Assembly: GCF_001426435.1 (NCBI RefSeq)
Contig: NZ_LMER01000018.1
Coordinates: 102,825 to 143,074, forward strand
Direction of reading: 5' to 3'
Length of the DNA: 40,250 bases
From: Angustibacter sp. Root456
Lineage (GTDB): Bacteria > Actinomycetota > Actinomycetes > Actinomycetales > Angustibacteraceae
Notes under the pieces: model-generated
What the model was told of the DNA's origin: nothing
Database searches by the model: none
The model's input: only the letters and a program-made list of their open reading frames with translations
Part shown: positions 26,135-36,249 of the stretch, in pieces
Layout: each line of letters starts with the position of its first letter
How positions within the stretch are numbered: position 1 is the first letter of the stretch
Position numbers and translations under genes: made by a program

Positions 26135-26644
26135 TCAGCCGGCCAGGACGTCGGCCAGCGCGCGCAGCGCCGCCCCCACCGTGTGAGCGCGCACCTGCGC
26201 CCTGCCCTCGACGTCCGGCGCCGCGAGCGACACGTTGCACGACCACACCCGCTCGGGCGTGGCGACACCGACGTAGACCGTGCCCGGAGGGTGGCCGTCT
26301 TGCGAGTCGGGGCCGGCCACCCCGGTGCTCGCGAGGCCGACGTCGGCACCGAGGCGGCGGCGCACGCCGTCGGCCATCTGCGCCGCGACGTCCGGATCGA
26401 CCGGGCCGACCCGCGCCAGCAGCTCGGCGTCGACCCCGAGCAGGGCGTGCTTCAGCTCGGTCGCGTAGGCCACGATCCCGCCGACGAAGACCCTCGAGGC
26501 ACCAGGCACGCTCGTGACCGCGCCCGAGAGCAGGCCACCGGTGAGCGACTCGGCGGTCGCCAGGCGCAGCTGCCGCTCGTGCAGCAGCCGCACCACCGCT
26601 TGCGCGAGCGCGTCGAGGGCGGGGTCCGGAGCCGGCTCGGGCAC
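26135..26644 (-). CDS. CinA C-terminal domain protein (nicotinamide-nucleotide amidase, PncC-like)
   Basis: A 169-residue single-domain protein of the CinA C-terminal/PncC type, which deamidates NMN to nicotinic acid mononucleotide in NAD salvage. Hallmarks are [39 protein letters not shown] and [21 protein letters not shown]. The N-terminal MoaB-like domain of full CinA is absent, as in many actinobacteria. The GTG start at 26644 lies 4 bp after the pgsA stop, so the two are probably in one transcript upstream of clgR. Clear family assignment. Confidence 0.92.
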   Translation of the reverse strand: MPEPAPDPALDALAQAVVRLLHERQLRLATAESLTGGLLSGAVTSVPGASRVFVGGIVAYATELKHALLGVDAELLARVGPVDPDVAAQMADGVRRRLGADVGLASTGVAGPDSQDGHPPGTVYVGVATPERVWSCNVSLAAPDVEGRAQVRAHTVGAALRALADVLAG

Positions 26645-26648
26645 GGTG

Positions 26649-27305
26649 TCAGGCCCCGGCGCGCCGTCGAGCGCGCTTGGCGAGCGCCCGGGGGCTCGTG
26701 CGGCGCAGGCGCACCGCGCGCACCACGTAGTCGACCCCGGTGACGACCGTGACCACCACGGCGACGCCCATCACCACCGCGGGCACCTCGCGGGGCACCC
26801 AGGCCTCGGGCAGCAGGTACAGCGCGATGGCCACACCCTGCAACAGCGTCTTGACCTTGCCGCCACGGCTGGCGGGCATCACTCCGTGTCGGATCACGAC
26901 CAGGCGCAGCGCGGTGACGCCGATCTCGCGGGCCATGACGACCACCGTGACCCACCACCACAGCTCGTCGAGCAGGGAGAGTCCGACCAGCGCGGTACCG
27001 ATGAGCGCCTTGTCGGCGATGGGGTCGGCGATCTTGCCGACGTCGGTGACCAGGCCGCGCCGGCGCGCGAGCTCACCGTCGAAGCGGTCGGTGACCGAGG
27101 CCACCGCGAAGGCGACGAACGCCGCCAGCCGCCACCGCGGCTGGTCGCCGCCGTGCAGCAGCAACCACCCGAACACCGGCACCAGGCCGAGCCGCAGTGC
27201 GGTCAGCGCGTTGGCGACGTTCCACGTCGAGGGCGCGGCGCCACCCGCCGCCGGGGCGGCCACCGGGTGAGCCCGCCGCGAGCTCGGCGTGGACGACGTC
27301 ACCAC
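26649..27305 (-). CDS. pgsA: CDP-alcohol phosphatidyltransferase (PgsA-type)
   Basis: A 218-residue integral membrane enzyme. The CDP-alcohol motif DRFDGELARRRGLVTDVG followed by KIADPIADK carries the metal-binding aspartates (pattern D-x2-D-G-x2-A-R-x8-G-x3-D-x3-D). About six membrane helices are predicted. It most likely makes phosphatidylglycerophosphate from CDP-diacylglycerol and glycerol-3-phosphate. The N terminus (MVTSSTPSSRRAHPV) is poorly conserved, so the start could be a little later. It follows rimO by 10 bp and precedes cinA by 4 bp in the same direction, as in other actinomycetes. Confidence 0.92.
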   Translation of the reverse strand: MVTSSTPSSRRAHPVAAPAAGGAAPSTWNVANALTALRLGLVPVFGWLLLHGGDQPRWRLAAFVAFAVASVTDRFDGELARRRGLVTDVGKIADPIADKALIGTALVGLSLLDELWWWVTVVVMAREIGVTALRLVVIRHGVMPASRGGKVKTLLQGVAIALYLLPEAWVPREVPAVVMGVAVVVTVVTGVDYVVRAVRLRRTSPRALAKRARRRAGA

Positions 27306-27315
27306 CTCACCCTAG

Positions 27316-28746
27316 TCACCGAGCGCGAGCGATGAGGTCGACCCCGACGTGGTCGACGACCACTGCTGGCACCAGGTCACCGACCGCCAGGTCACCGGCC
27401 GACAGCCGGACGACACCATCGACGTCAGGGCCCTGGTGGGCTGCGCGGCCCTCGGCCTCGCCGTCCACGATCTCCTCGACCAGCACCTCGACGTGCTCAC
27501 CCACCCGCTCGCGCGCCCGCTCGTCGGTGAGCTGCTCGACCAGGTCGGTGACCCGGCGCACCCGCTCGGCGACGACGTCGGGGTCGACCTTGGCGTCGTA
27601 CGTCTCGGCCTCGGTGCCGTCCTCGTCGGAGTAGCCGAACACGCCCACGACGTCCAGCCGGGCCGCCACCAGGAAGCGCTCGAGCTCGGCGACGTCCTCG
27701 TCGGTCTCACCGGGAAAGCCGACGATGACATTTGATCGCACGCCCGCCTGCGGAGCCTGCTCGCGCACCTGATCCAGCAACGCCAGGAAGGGGTCGGTGC
27801 CTCCGAACCGCCGCATGCGACGCAGCAGGCCCGGCGACGCGTGCTGGAACGACAGGTCGAAGTACGGCACCACGCCCGGCGTCTGGGTCATGGCCTCGAG
27901 CAGCGTGGGGCGCATCTCGGCCGGCTGCAGGTACGACACGCGCACCCGGTCGACGCCCTCGATCGCGCTCAGCTCGGGCAGCAGCTGCTCCAGCAGGCGC
28001 AGGTCGCCGAGGTCCTTGCCGTACGACGTGGAGTTCTCGCTCACGAGGAACAGCTCGCGCACGCCCTGCTCGGCCAGCCAGCGCGCCTCGGCCAGCACGT
28101 CGGTCGGGCGGCGCGACAGGAACGACCCGCGAAAAGCCGGGATCGCGCAGAACGCGCAGCGCCGGTCGCAGCCCGACGCGATCTTCAGCGGCGCCCACGG
28201 ACGGCCGTCGAGCCGGCGACGCACCACGCGCGGCCCGGACGCCGGAGCGACCCCGGCGGGCAGGTCGGCCACCGCGTGCCCCGGCACGGCCACTGCGGCC
28301 GCGGTGTCCTGCCGCGCGGCCGGGCTCAACGGCAGCAGCGTGCGCCGGTCGCGCGGCACGTGCGACCCCGGCCGGCCGCCGTGCAGGATCGAGTCCAGGT
28401 GCGACGACAGGTCGGCGTAGGAGTCGAAGCCCAGCACCGCGTCGGCCTCGGGCAGCGAGTCGGCCAGCTGCTGGCCGTAGCGCTCGGCCAGGCAGCCCAC
28501 CGCCACCACGGCGCGCGTGCGGGCGCTGGCGTCGTCCTTGAGGTCGCTGGCCTCGAGCAGCGCGTCGACGGAGTCCTTCTTGGCCGACTCCACGAACCCG
28601 CACGTGTTCACGACGGCGACGTCGGCGGACTCGGCGTCGTCGACGAGGGTCCAGCCCTCGGCCTCGAGGCGGCCGGCGAGCTCCTCGGAGTCGACCTCGT
28701 TGCGGGTGCAGCCGAGCGTCACCAGAGCGACCGTGCGAGAAGCCAT
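27316..28746 (-). CDS. rimO: Ribosomal protein S12 methylthiotransferase RimO
   Basis: A 476-residue radical-SAM enzyme that methylthiolates the conserved aspartate of ribosomal protein S12. It has the N-terminal UPF0004 domain ([20 protein letters not shown], with Cys positions for the second cluster), the radical-SAM [11 protein letters not shown] motif (C-x3-C-x2-C), the following phrase [11 protein letters not shown], and a C-terminal TRAM-like domain. The preferred start is ATG 28746 ([12 protein letters not shown]). Downstream are pgsA and cinA; upstream is the RodZ-like gene with a 10-bp gap, so all are likely co-transcribed. Confidence 0.95.
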   Translation of the reverse strand: MASRTVALVTLGCTRNEVDSEELAGRLEAEGWTLVDDAESADVAVVNTCGFVESAKKDSVDALLEASDLKDDASARTRAVVAVGCLAERYGQQLADSLPEADAVLGFDSYADLSSHLDSILHGGRPGSHVPRDRRTLLPLSPAARQDTAAAVAVPGHAVADLPAGVAPASGPRVVRRRLDGRPWAPLKIASGCDRRCAFCAIPAFRGSFLSRRPTDVLAEARWLAEQGVRELFLVSENSTSYGKDLGDLRLLEQLLPELSAIEGVDRVRVSYLQPAEMRPTLLEAMTQTPGVVPYFDLSFQHASPGLLRRMRRFGGTDPFLALLDQVREQAPQAGVRSNVIVGFPGETDEDVAELERFLVAARLDVVGVFGYSDEDGTEAETYDAKVDPDVVAERVRRVTDLVEQLTDERARERVGEHVEVLVEEIVDGEAEGRAAHQGPDVDGVVRLSAGDLAVGDLVPAVVVDHVGVDLIARAR

Positions 28747-28756
28747 GCGCTCCAGT

Positions 28757-29635
28757 CTAGGCGGGGTCACCGGGCCCGAAGTTCAGCCGCACGACCTGCC
28801 CCTTGTCACCGGCCGCCCCGATGGCCTTGCCGTTGACCGTGAGCTCGACGTTTCCCGCGCTGCCCAAGGTCAGCCGCAGGCCCTTGCCGTCGGTGAAGCG
28901 TCGCGCGTCACCCTTCGACAGCAGGCCGGAGAACACCGTGCGACCGGCGGCGTCGCGCACCGACACCCACGAGTCGCCGGTGAGCCGCAGCGCGATGGCC
29001 ACGCCGCGTGGTTGCTGGGTCACCGAAGGGCTCGGCTGCGCCGTCGTGGACGCGGTGGCGGCAGGTGCGGTCGCACCCGGCGTCCCCCCGGGTGTCGGAC
29101 CTGCCGACGGCGTGGCACCGGACGTCGGGCTCGCCGTCGCCACCGGCCCCGCGACCTCGCTCGTCGGCCGGCTCGGCCCCCGCAGGTCGCTCACCAGCTG
29201 CACCACGAGCAGGACGACGACGACCGTGAGCACCGCCCCCACGACGAGCGACCAGTTCGGCCCCGACCGCTCGAGCGGCACTCCACCGGCCCGCTCGCGC
29301 GCGCGCAGCGGTGCGACGGGCACTGGACCGGCGGCGAAAACCGGCGGCTCCTCGGACGTCGGCACGCGCCGCACGCCACCGTGCTGCGCCGCGTACGTCG
29401 CGAGCAAGGGAGCGGGGTCGAGGCCGACCTGACGGGCGTAGGCCCGCACGTGGCCGCGCGCGTAGACGTCGCCCCCGCACAGCGAGAAGTCGTCGCGCTC
29501 GATCGCGCGCACGACGGTCTCGCGCAGGTTGATGGCTGCGGCGACGTCGGCCACCGACTGCCCGCTGGCCTCGCGGGCGGAAGCCAACGAGCGCCCGAGC
29601 GGCTCGCGCTCGGCCGCCGGCCCCTGCTCGCTCAT
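28757..29635 (-). CDS. RodZ-like helix-turn-helix membrane protein (DUF4115)
   Basis: A 292-residue protein with a cytoplasmic N-terminal helix-turn-helix (about 13-75, [20 protein letters not shown] and [20 protein letters not shown]). A linker and a single membrane helix (about 130-150, [20 protein letters not shown]) follow, then a Pro/Thr/Ser-rich extracellular stretch. The C-terminal DUF4115 domain ([20 protein letters not shown]) comes last. This is the RodZ/YmfM architecture, linked to cell shape and the MreB or division machinery. ATG 29635 is probably served by the TAGAAT -10 upstream. Placed between ftsK and rimO, as in other actinobacteria. Confidence 0.88.
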   Translation of the reverse strand: MSEQGPAAEREPLGRSLASAREASGQSVADVAAAINLRETVVRAIERDDFSLCGGDVYARGHVRAYARQVGLDPAPLLATYAAQHGGVRRVPTSEEPPVFAAGPVPVAPLRARERAGGVPLERSGPNWSLVVGAVLTVVVVLLVVQLVSDLRGPSRPTSEVAGPVATASPTSGATPSAGPTPGGTPGATAPAATASTTAQPSPSVTQQPRGVAIALRLTGDSWVSVRDAAGRTVFSGLLSKGDARRFTDGKGLRLTLGSAGNVELTVNGKAIGAAGDKGQVVRLNFGPGDPA

Positions 29636-29666
29636 CGCCCCACCGTCTCTTCCCTCGAGTCAGGCC

Positions 29667-29672
29667 ATTCTA
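29667..29672 (-). promoter_or_regulatory. Candidate -10 for the RodZ-like/rimO/pgsA/cinA genes
   Basis: TAGAAT on the minus strand, about 31 bp before the RodZ-like ATG, is the best -10 match in the 116-bp gap after ftsK. No convincing -35 is seen. Confidence 0.45.
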
Positions 29673-29751
29673 CGGGCGAAACGGACTGCCGACGCATAGG
29701 CCGAAAGCCCTACTTTTCCGCAGTGCCCGCAGTGCCCGCGGCACCACGGCG

Positions 29752-32367
29752 TCAGGCGCGGTCGGTGAGCTGCCAGGCGTCCTCGCCGGCACCGTCGGCA
29801 GCGCCGTCGACGTCGGCCAGGTCGTCGTAGGGTGCGGCCCCCACGGGCTCCTCGCCGCGCAGAACGGCCAGGGTCGCGGGAAGGTCGTCCGCCTTGACCA
29901 GTACGTCGCGGGCCTTGCTGCCCTCGCTCGGGCCGACGATCCCCCGCGACTCCATGAGGTCCATGAGGCGCCCGGCCTTGGCGAAGCCGACGCGCAACTT
30001 GCGCTGCAGCATCGAGGTCGACCCGAACTGCGTCGTGACCACCAGCTCGGTGGCCTGCAGCAGCAGGTCGAGGTCGTCGCCGATGTCCTCGTCGACCTGC
30101 TTCTTGGCCTGAGCGACCACGACGTCGTCGCGGTACGACGGCTTGAGCTGGGTCTTGACGTGCTCGACGACCTTGGCGATCTCGGACTCGGTGACCCAGG
30201 CGCCCTGCACGCGCATCGGCTTGCTCGAACCCATGGGCAGGAACAGCGCGTCACCTTGACCGATGAGCTTCTCGGCTCCCGGCTGGTCGAGCACGACCCG
30301 GCTGTCCGCGAGGCTGCTCGTGGCGAACGCCATGCGGCTGGGCACGTTGGCCTTGATCAGCCCGGTGACGACGTCCACGCTCGGTCGCTGGGTCGCCAGC
30401 ACCAGGTGGATGCCCGCCGCGCGGGCCAGCTGGGTGATGCGGACGATCGAGTCCTCGACGTCGCGGGGGGCCACCATCATCAGGTCGGCCAGCTCGTCGA
30501 CGATCACCAGCAGGTACGGATAGGGGTGGACGACGCGCTCGCTGCCCGGCGGTGGCGTGACCTTGCCGGCCTTGACGGCCTTGTTGAAGTCGTCGATGTG
30601 CTTGAAGCCGAACGCCGCCAGGTCGTCGTAGCGGGTGTCCATCTCGCGCACGACCCACTGCAGCGCCTCGGCCGCCTTCTTGGGGCTCGTGATGATCGGC
30701 GTGATCAGGTGCGGGATGCCCTCGTACCCGGTGAGCTCGACGCGCTTGGGGTCGACGAGCACCATGCGCACCTCGTCCGGCGTCGAGCGCATGAGGATCG
30801 AGGTGATCATCGAGTTCACGAAGCTCGACTTGCCGGCGCCCGTGGCGCCCGCGACGAGCAGGTGCGGCATCTTCGCGAGGTTGGCGATGACGTAACCGCC
30901 CTCGACGTCCTTGCCGACACCCATGACCATCGGGTGGTGGTTGTCGCGCGCCGTCGAGCTGCGCAGGACGTCGCCGAGGCTGACCTTCTCACGGTCGGTG
31001 TTGGGGATCTCGATGCCGATGGCGCTCTTGCCGGGGATCGGCGACAGGATGCGGACGTCGGCACTGGCCACCGCGTACGCGATGTTCTTGCTCAGCGCCG
31101 TGACGCGCTCGACCTTGGTGCCCTTGCCCAGCTCGACCTCGTACCGCGTCACGGTCGGGCCCCGCATGAAGCCGGTGACCTGGGCGTCGATGTCGAACTG
31201 GTCCAGGACCCCCGACAACGCCTCGACCACGCGGTCGTTGGCCGCGGAGCGCGCCTTGTGGGGGCTGCCCGGAGCCAGGATCTCGTTGGACGGCAACGTG
31301 TACGTGACGTCGCCTGCGAGCGCCAGCTGCTCGGTGCGCTGCGGGATGGGGGTCGTGGGGGGCGGCGCGGTGGCGGCCGGAGGCGTCGTCTCGACGCCGT
31401 TCTCGACCGGCGGCACCGTGGCGGCGTCGTCCCCGACGGGACGCTTCTGGCCAGGACGCAGCCGGCGGCCCGCGGCGTCCGTGGCCACCGGCGTCTCGAA
31501 CGCCTCGTCACCGGCGCGCTCACCGTCCGCCAGCGCGGCGACCTTGCGGCGGGCGGTGCGGCCGCGTCGCAGCGGCACCGGGGCCTCGTCGTCCGTCGTC
31601 CCCTCCCCCGCGGTGTCCTGCGGCTCGCGGTCGTGGCCGGTGAGCCGGTCGAGGAGCTCGCGCAGCCGGCGCGGGATCGCGTGCACCGGCGTCGCGGTGA
31701 TGACCAGCACCCCGAAGAAACCGAGCAGCGCGAGCAGCAGGCCTGCGCCCCAGCGCGTCACGGCCTGCTCGAGCGGGCTGGAGGCCAGGAAGCCGATCAT
31801 GCCGCCGGCGTCGCGCAGCGCGCGCCAGCCGTCGCTGACGTCGGGCAGGCCGCGACTGATGTGCACCAGGCCGCAGGCGGCGACGGCCAGCGTGGTCAGG
31901 CCGATGGAGACGCGGCTGTTGGCCGACGTCGCGTCGGGGTGGCGGAGCATGCGCACGCCCAGGGCGACCAGCACGATCGGCAGCGCCAGCGCGACCCGGC
32001 CGAAGGTGCCTGCGGCGACGGCGTGGACGACGTCGCCGACGAAGCCGTCGAGGCCCCACCACTCGCGCGCGGCCACCACGATGGCCAGGGCGATGAGCGT
32101 GAACCCGAAGCCGTCGCGGCGGTGGGCGGGGTCGAGGTCACGCGCGCTGTGTCCGATGCGGCGCGCCGTCCCGCCGGCGAGGTGGGCCGTCCCCATCCAC
32201 AGCCCGCGCAGGGCGCGCAGCGGCAGCGGGAGGCCCCCGCGCGAGCCGCTCGCGGCGCGTCCGGCCGGACGGGTGCTGCCGCGCGGGCGGGTCGCGCTCG
32301 AACGGCTCGTGCTGCTCGTGCGGGTGCTGCCCGACCGGCGTACGGGGGAAGACGTACGGGTCGCCAT
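29752..32367 (-). CDS. ftsK: DNA translocase FtsK
   Basis: An 871-residue division-linked DNA pump. The Ser/Thr/Arg-rich N-terminal 60 residues are followed by four membrane helices within about 80-230, then a Pro/acidic linker and the motor. Walker A is GATGAGKSS, Walker B is [13 protein letters not shown], and the C-terminal gamma winged helix is recognisable ([20 protein letters not shown]). FtsK pumps chromosome ends across the septum and activates XerCD/dif recombination. ATG 32367 has a TACGGT -10 seven bases upstream, so the mRNA is probably leaderless; the frame is open further but not conserved. Confidence 0.96.
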   Translation of the reverse strand: MATRTSSPVRRSGSTRTSSTSRSSATRPRGSTRPAGRAASGSRGGLPLPLRALRGLWMGTAHLAGGTARRIGHSARDLDPAHRRDGFGFTLIALAIVVAAREWWGLDGFVGDVVHAVAAGTFGRVALALPIVLVALGVRMLRHPDATSANSRVSIGLTTLAVAACGLVHISRGLPDVSDGWRALRDAGGMIGFLASSPLEQAVTRWGAGLLLALLGFFGVLVITATPVHAIPRRLRELLDRLTGHDREPQDTAGEGTTDDEAPVPLRRGRTARRKVAALADGERAGDEAFETPVATDAAGRRLRPGQKRPVGDDAATVPPVENGVETTPPAATAPPPTTPIPQRTEQLALAGDVTYTLPSNEILAPGSPHKARSAANDRVVEALSGVLDQFDIDAQVTGFMRGPTVTRYEVELGKGTKVERVTALSKNIAYAVASADVRILSPIPGKSAIGIEIPNTDREKVSLGDVLRSSTARDNHHPMVMGVGKDVEGGYVIANLAKMPHLLVAGATGAGKSSFVNSMITSILMRSTPDEVRMVLVDPKRVELTGYEGIPHLITPIITSPKKAAEALQWVVREMDTRYDDLAAFGFKHIDDFNKAVKAGKVTPPPGSERVVHPYPYLLVIVDELADLMMVAPRDVEDSIVRITQLARAAGIHLVLATQRPSVDVVTGLIKANVPSRMAFATSSLADSRVVLDQPGAEKLIGQGDALFLPMGSSKPMRVQGAWVTESEIAKVVEHVKTQLKPSYRDDVVVAQAKKQVDEDIGDDLDLLLQATELVVTTQFGSTSMLQRKLRVGFAKAGRLMDLMESRGIVGPSEGSKARDVLVKADDLPATLAVLRGEEPVGAAPYDDLADVDGAADGAGEDAWQLTDRA

Positions 32368-32374
32368 GCTGGCC

Positions 32375-32380
32375 ACCGTA
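32375..32380 (-). promoter_or_regulatory. -10 of ftsK (leaderless)
   Basis: TACGGT on the minus strand lies seven bases before the ATG at 32367, which predicts transcription from the start codon. Confidence 0.55.
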
Positions 32381-32442
32381 CCCCCCTGGCCCCAGATTTC
32401 ACCTGCGCCACACCCGCCCCACCCCCGGACCTCTCCCCGGTG

Positions 32443-32555
32443 GCGCGGTGGCACCCCGTCGCCAACCTATGGCAGCTGGGTGCCCCAGCGGCGACGTCGC
32501 CGAAGGCGACTGGGGCGCCCCGCCGCCAACCTAGGGCGGCGGGGTGCCACCGCGC
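32443..32555. repeat. Nested inverted repeat between the diguanylate cyclase gene and ftsK
   Basis: GCGCGGTGGCACCCCG (32443-32458) is perfectly repeated in inverse at 32540-32555. Inside is a second pair, GGGTGCCCCAG and CTGGGGCGCCC (10 of 11 bases match), enclosing GTCGCC-GAA-GGCGAC. Both spacers also hold CGCCAACCTA-x-GGC. The whole 113-bp unit could fold into one long hairpin or cruciform. It lies just past the cyclase stop, so it may end that transcript. Confidence 0.8.
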
Positions 32556-32569
32556 GACAAGAGCGGAGC

Positions 32570-34432
32570 TCAGGCGGAGGCGGGGACGGGCTCGGGCTCG
32601 TGGGCGCACACCCGGTTGCGCCCCTCCCGCTTGGCCCGGTAGAGCGCGGCGTCGGCGGCGGCCACGAGCGCCGAAGGCAGCCCGGTGCCCGGACCCAGCG
32701 CGGCCACGCCGAAGGACGCCGTCACCGCCACTTCCCCCGCCGCGGCGAACACCGACGCGACGCGCTCGCGCAGCCGGTCAGCGAGCAGCAGCGCACCGTG
32801 CAGGTCGCTCTCGCGCACGATGATCGCGAGCTCCTCGCCGCCGTAGCGGTAGGCGGTGTCTGAGGCGCGCAGCGCCCCGCTGATGACGTCGGCCACCGTC
32901 TGGAGCACCTCGTCACCTCGCGTGTGGCCGAGGGCGTCGTTGATCTGCTTGAAGTGGTCGAGGTCGAGCATGACGAAGGCGAGCGGTCGCGCGTACCGCG
33001 AGCTGCGCTCGCACTCCAGCGCGAGGTCGGCGTCCAGCCGTCGGCGGTTCGGCAGCTGGGTGAGGGCGTCGTGCTCGCTCGCGTGCGCGGCGTCCTCGTG
33101 CAGTCGGGCTGCCTCGACGGCGGTGGCCGAGTGCACGGCGAGGGTCTCGAGCACCTCCACCATGGCGTCGGTGAGCGGTTCGGCCGAGTCCAGGTGCAGG
33201 TCGAGCACCCCGACGACGCGCGAGCCGACCACGAGCGGCACGGCCAGGCGCTGGCCGCCGTCGACCTCCTCGCGAACGAGGCGGCTGTACTTCGCCGCCC
33301 GCCCCACCGCTCCGCTGCCGAGCTCGACCGGCGGCCGGCCGCTCGGGCGATCGTCGCGACCGCGCGAGCCGCACGACTCGACGAGCTCGCCACCCTCGGG
33401 GCTGGTGAGCCAGATCGCCACCCGGCCGGCGCCCACGATGCGCCCCACACCGGCCGCGACGGCGTCGACGACGTAGTCGACGTTGAGGCTGCCGCCGATC
33501 TCGCGCACCATCGCGAGGATGCTGCGCAGCCGCTCGGCCTGCTCGACGATGTGCTGCTCGCGGGCCGCGGCGCGTTCGCGGGCGTCGGCGAGCCGGGTGG
33601 TCATCCGGTTGAGCCCGTCGACGACGTTCACGAGCTCGCGAGCGCCGTCTGCCTGCACCTGGCGTTCGTAGCTGCCCTGAGCCACCGCCTCGAGTCCCGC
33701 CAGGACGGCGTTGACCGGCACGAGGACGTCGCGGCGCAGGCGACGGCGGCGGCGGACGGCGGCCCCGAAGATGGCGAGGGCCGTGAGCACCGCGGCGGCG
33801 GCGACGAGCACGAGGGCGCGGCGCTGGGCCTCCCGGCTCGCGGTGAGCCGCTCGGTGGTGACGTCGACCGCCGTGGCCCGGGCCTCGCCGTACTGGTCGA
33901 AGAGCACCTTGTCGCGCAGCAGGAACGACGTGCGCTCGTCGCTACCGACACCTCCGGGCGCGAGGCCTCCGGCCGCCACCTGGGCCCACTCGCTGACCCA
34001 CCGCTGCTGGGCGAGGCGCAGGTCGACGATGGCCTGGGTCATGGCGCCGTCGCCGCCGGTGGTCTGCAGCAGCTGGTCGGCGCGCTCCATGTCACCGCGG
34101 GCCCGCGCGTACGACAGCATGAACGACAGGTCGTCGGTGCTGACGAAGCCGCGCAGGCTGGTCTCCTGGTCGAGCATCGCCGTGTGCTCGGCCTGGATGG
34201 CCGACAGCGCCCGCTCGAGGTGGGCGACCTGCGGCTGCGACACCAGGCTCAGCCAGGCCAGGAGCGTGGCGACCACGAGCACCAGCGCGACCGAGCCCAC
34301 GATCACGACCCGGAAGCTGCGGTCGACGACGACGGCCAGGCTGGTCTCGCGGGCGCGTCGGCCGCCGGGGCCCAGGCGGCGCAGGCGGCGCAGCACGACG
34401 AGCCCACGTCGCACGACGCGACGACCCGCCAT
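32570..34432 (-). CDS. Membrane diguanylate cyclase (CHASE3-like sensor, HAMP, GAF, GGDEF)
   Basis: A 620-residue signalling protein making cyclic di-GMP. It has a first membrane helix near 42-65 and an extracytoplasmic four-helix region of about 130 residues (CHASE3-like, LDQETSLRGFVSTDD). A second helix (ALVLVAAAAVLTALAIFGAA), a HAMP segment, a coiled coil and a GAF domain (about 310-440) follow. The C-terminal GGDEF domain has the active site GGEEL and the inhibitory RxxD site (RASD) five residues before it, so product inhibition is likely. ATG 34432 has GGAGGAA upstream. No EAL domain is present. The signal sensed is unknown. Confidence 0.92.
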   Translation of the reverse strand: MAGRRVVRRGLVVLRRLRRLGPGGRRARETSLAVVVDRSFRVVIVGSVALVLVVATLLAWLSLVSQPQVAHLERALSAIQAEHTAMLDQETSLRGFVSTDDLSFMLSYARARGDMERADQLLQTTGGDGAMTQAIVDLRLAQQRWVSEWAQVAAGGLAPGGVGSDERTSFLLRDKVLFDQYGEARATAVDVTTERLTASREAQRRALVLVAAAAVLTALAIFGAAVRRRRRLRRDVLVPVNAVLAGLEAVAQGSYERQVQADGARELVNVVDGLNRMTTRLADARERAAAREQHIVEQAERLRSILAMVREIGGSLNVDYVVDAVAAGVGRIVGAGRVAIWLTSPEGGELVESCGSRGRDDRPSGRPPVELGSGAVGRAAKYSRLVREEVDGGQRLAVPLVVGSRVVGVLDLHLDSAEPLTDAMVEVLETLAVHSATAVEAARLHEDAAHASEHDALTQLPNRRRLDADLALECERSSRYARPLAFVMLDLDHFKQINDALGHTRGDEVLQTVADVISGALRASDTAYRYGGEELAIIVRESDLHGALLLADRLRERVASVFAAAGEVAVTASFGVAALGPGTGLPSALVAAADAALYRAKREGRNRVCAHEPEPVPASA

Positions 34433-34563
34433 GGTTCCTCCTCGAACACCGACGCACCGCGCTGGTGGCGTCAGTGTCGGCAGGAGGATGCCGTCACTTG
34501 ACCAGCCCTTGACCTCACCACGCGGTGTGCGCCGGGCGGCGCCACCCGTGCGGGCTAACGCCG

Positions 34564-36249
34564 TCAGGCGGAGACGACCACCGGGATGATCATCGGACGC
34601 CGGCGCAGCTTGCCACCCACCCAGCGCCCCACGACGCGACGCACGACCTGCTGCAGCTGGTAGGTGTCGGCCGACCCCTGGCCGGCCGACTCGGCGAGGG
34701 CCGCCTCGATCTGCGGCAGGATGCCCTCGAAGACCGCGTCGCCCTCGGCGAAGCCCCGGGCGTGGATCTCCGGCCCCGCGACGACCTTTCCGGTCTCGGA
34801 GTCGACGACCACGATGATCGAGATGAACCCCTCCTCGCCGAGGATGCGGCGGTCCTTCAGGTCGGCGTCCGTGATCTCCCCGACACTCGACCCGTCGACG
34901 TAGACGTACCCGCACGGCACGGCGCCGACGACCTCGGCCAGGCCGTCCTTGAGGTCGACGACGACGCCGTCCTCGGCGTGCACCACCCGCTCGCGGGGGA
35001 TGCCGGTGAGCATCGCGATGTCGCGGTTGGCCACCAGGTGCCGCGTCTCGCCGTGCACCGGCATGACGTTGCGAGGCCGGATCACGTTGTAGCAGTACAG
35101 CAGCTCGCCGGCGCTCGCGTGCCCGGACACGTGCACCCGCGCGTTGCCCTGGTGCACGACGTGGGCGCCGAGCCGGGTCAGCCCGTTGATCACGCGGAAC
35201 ACGGCGTTCTCGTTGCCGGGGATCAGCGACGACGCCAGCACCACCGTGTCGCCCTCGTTGATCCGCACCTGGTGGTCGTTGTTCGCCATGCGCGACAGGG
35301 CCGCCATGGGCTCGCCCTGCGAGCCGGTGCACATGAGCACCACCTGGTCGTCGGGCAGGTCGCCGACGGCCTTCAGGTCGACCAGGACGCCGTCGGGCAC
35401 GTCGAGATAGCCGAGGTCACGGGCGACGCCCATGTTGCGCACCATCGATCGGCCGACCAGCGCCACCCGACGGCCGTGGTCGTGCGCCGCGTTCAGCACC
35501 TGCTGCACGCGGTGCACGTGCGAGGCGAAAGACGCCACGATGAGCCGCCGGTCAGCACCGGCGAAGACGCGATCGAGCACGGGCGAGATCTCGCGCTCGG
35601 AGACCGTGAAGCCGGGCACCTCGGCGTTGGTGGAGTCGATCATCAGCAGGTCGACGCCCTGCTCACCCAGCCGGGCGAAGGCGCGCAGGTCGGTGATCCG
35701 GCCGTCGAGCGGCAGCTGGTCCATCTTGAAGTCACCGGTGTGCAGCACCGTGCCCGCACCCGTGGTGACCGCCACGGCCAGGGCGTCGGGGATCGAGTGG
35801 TTGACCGCCACGAACTCGCAGCGGAACGGCCCGAGCTGCTCGACCTGCCCCTCACGCACGCCCAAGGTGTAGGGCGTGATGCGGTGCTCCTTGAGCTTGG
35901 CCTCGATGAACGCCAGCGTGAGCTGCGAGCCCACCAGCGGGATGTCAGGACGCAACCGCAGCAGGTAGGGCACCGCGCCGATGTGGTCCTCGTGCCCGTG
36001 GGTCAGCACCACGGCGACGACGTCGTCGAGCCGGTCGGCGATGTGGCTGAAGTCGGGCAGGATGAGATCGACACCGGGCTGGTGGTCTTCGGGGAAGAGC
36101 ACCCCGCAGTCGATGACGAGCAGCTTGCCGTCGTACTCCAGCACGGCCATGTTGCGGCCGACCTCGCCGAGGCCGCCCAGCGCCACGACGCGCAGGGCGC
36201 CAGGTGCGAGTGACGGGGGCAGGCCGAGCTCGGGGTGCGGGTGGGTCAC
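34564..36249 (-). CDS. rnj: Ribonuclease J
   Basis: A 561-residue metallo-beta-lactamase/beta-CASP ribonuclease with 5'-3' exo- and endonuclease activity in RNA maturation and decay. The metal-binding motif is HGHEDHIGA, with LLVIDCGVLFPED before it. The beta-CASP part contains NAEVPGFTVSE and VHVSGHAS, and the C-terminal domain ends in a short basic tail. The GTG at 36249 overlaps the dapA stop as GTGA, so it is coupled to dapA. The dapA-RNase J pairing is usual in actinobacteria. Confidence 0.95.
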   Translation of the reverse strand: MTHPHPELGLPPSLAPGALRVVALGGLGEVGRNMAVLEYDGKLLVIDCGVLFPEDHQPGVDLILPDFSHIADRLDDVVAVVLTHGHEDHIGAVPYLLRLRPDIPLVGSQLTLAFIEAKLKEHRITPYTLGVREGQVEQLGPFRCEFVAVNHSIPDALAVAVTTGAGTVLHTGDFKMDQLPLDGRITDLRAFARLGEQGVDLLMIDSTNAEVPGFTVSEREISPVLDRVFAGADRRLIVASFASHVHRVQQVLNAAHDHGRRVALVGRSMVRNMGVARDLGYLDVPDGVLVDLKAVGDLPDDQVVLMCTGSQGEPMAALSRMANNDHQVRINEGDTVVLASSLIPGNENAVFRVINGLTRLGAHVVHQGNARVHVSGHASAGELLYCYNVIRPRNVMPVHGETRHLVANRDIAMLTGIPRERVVHAEDGVVVDLKDGLAEVVGAVPCGYVYVDGSSVGEITDADLKDRRILGEEGFISIIVVVDSETGKVVAGPEIHARGFAEGDAVFEGILPQIEAALAESAGQGSADTYQLQQVVRRVVGRWVGGKLRRRPMIIPVVVSA

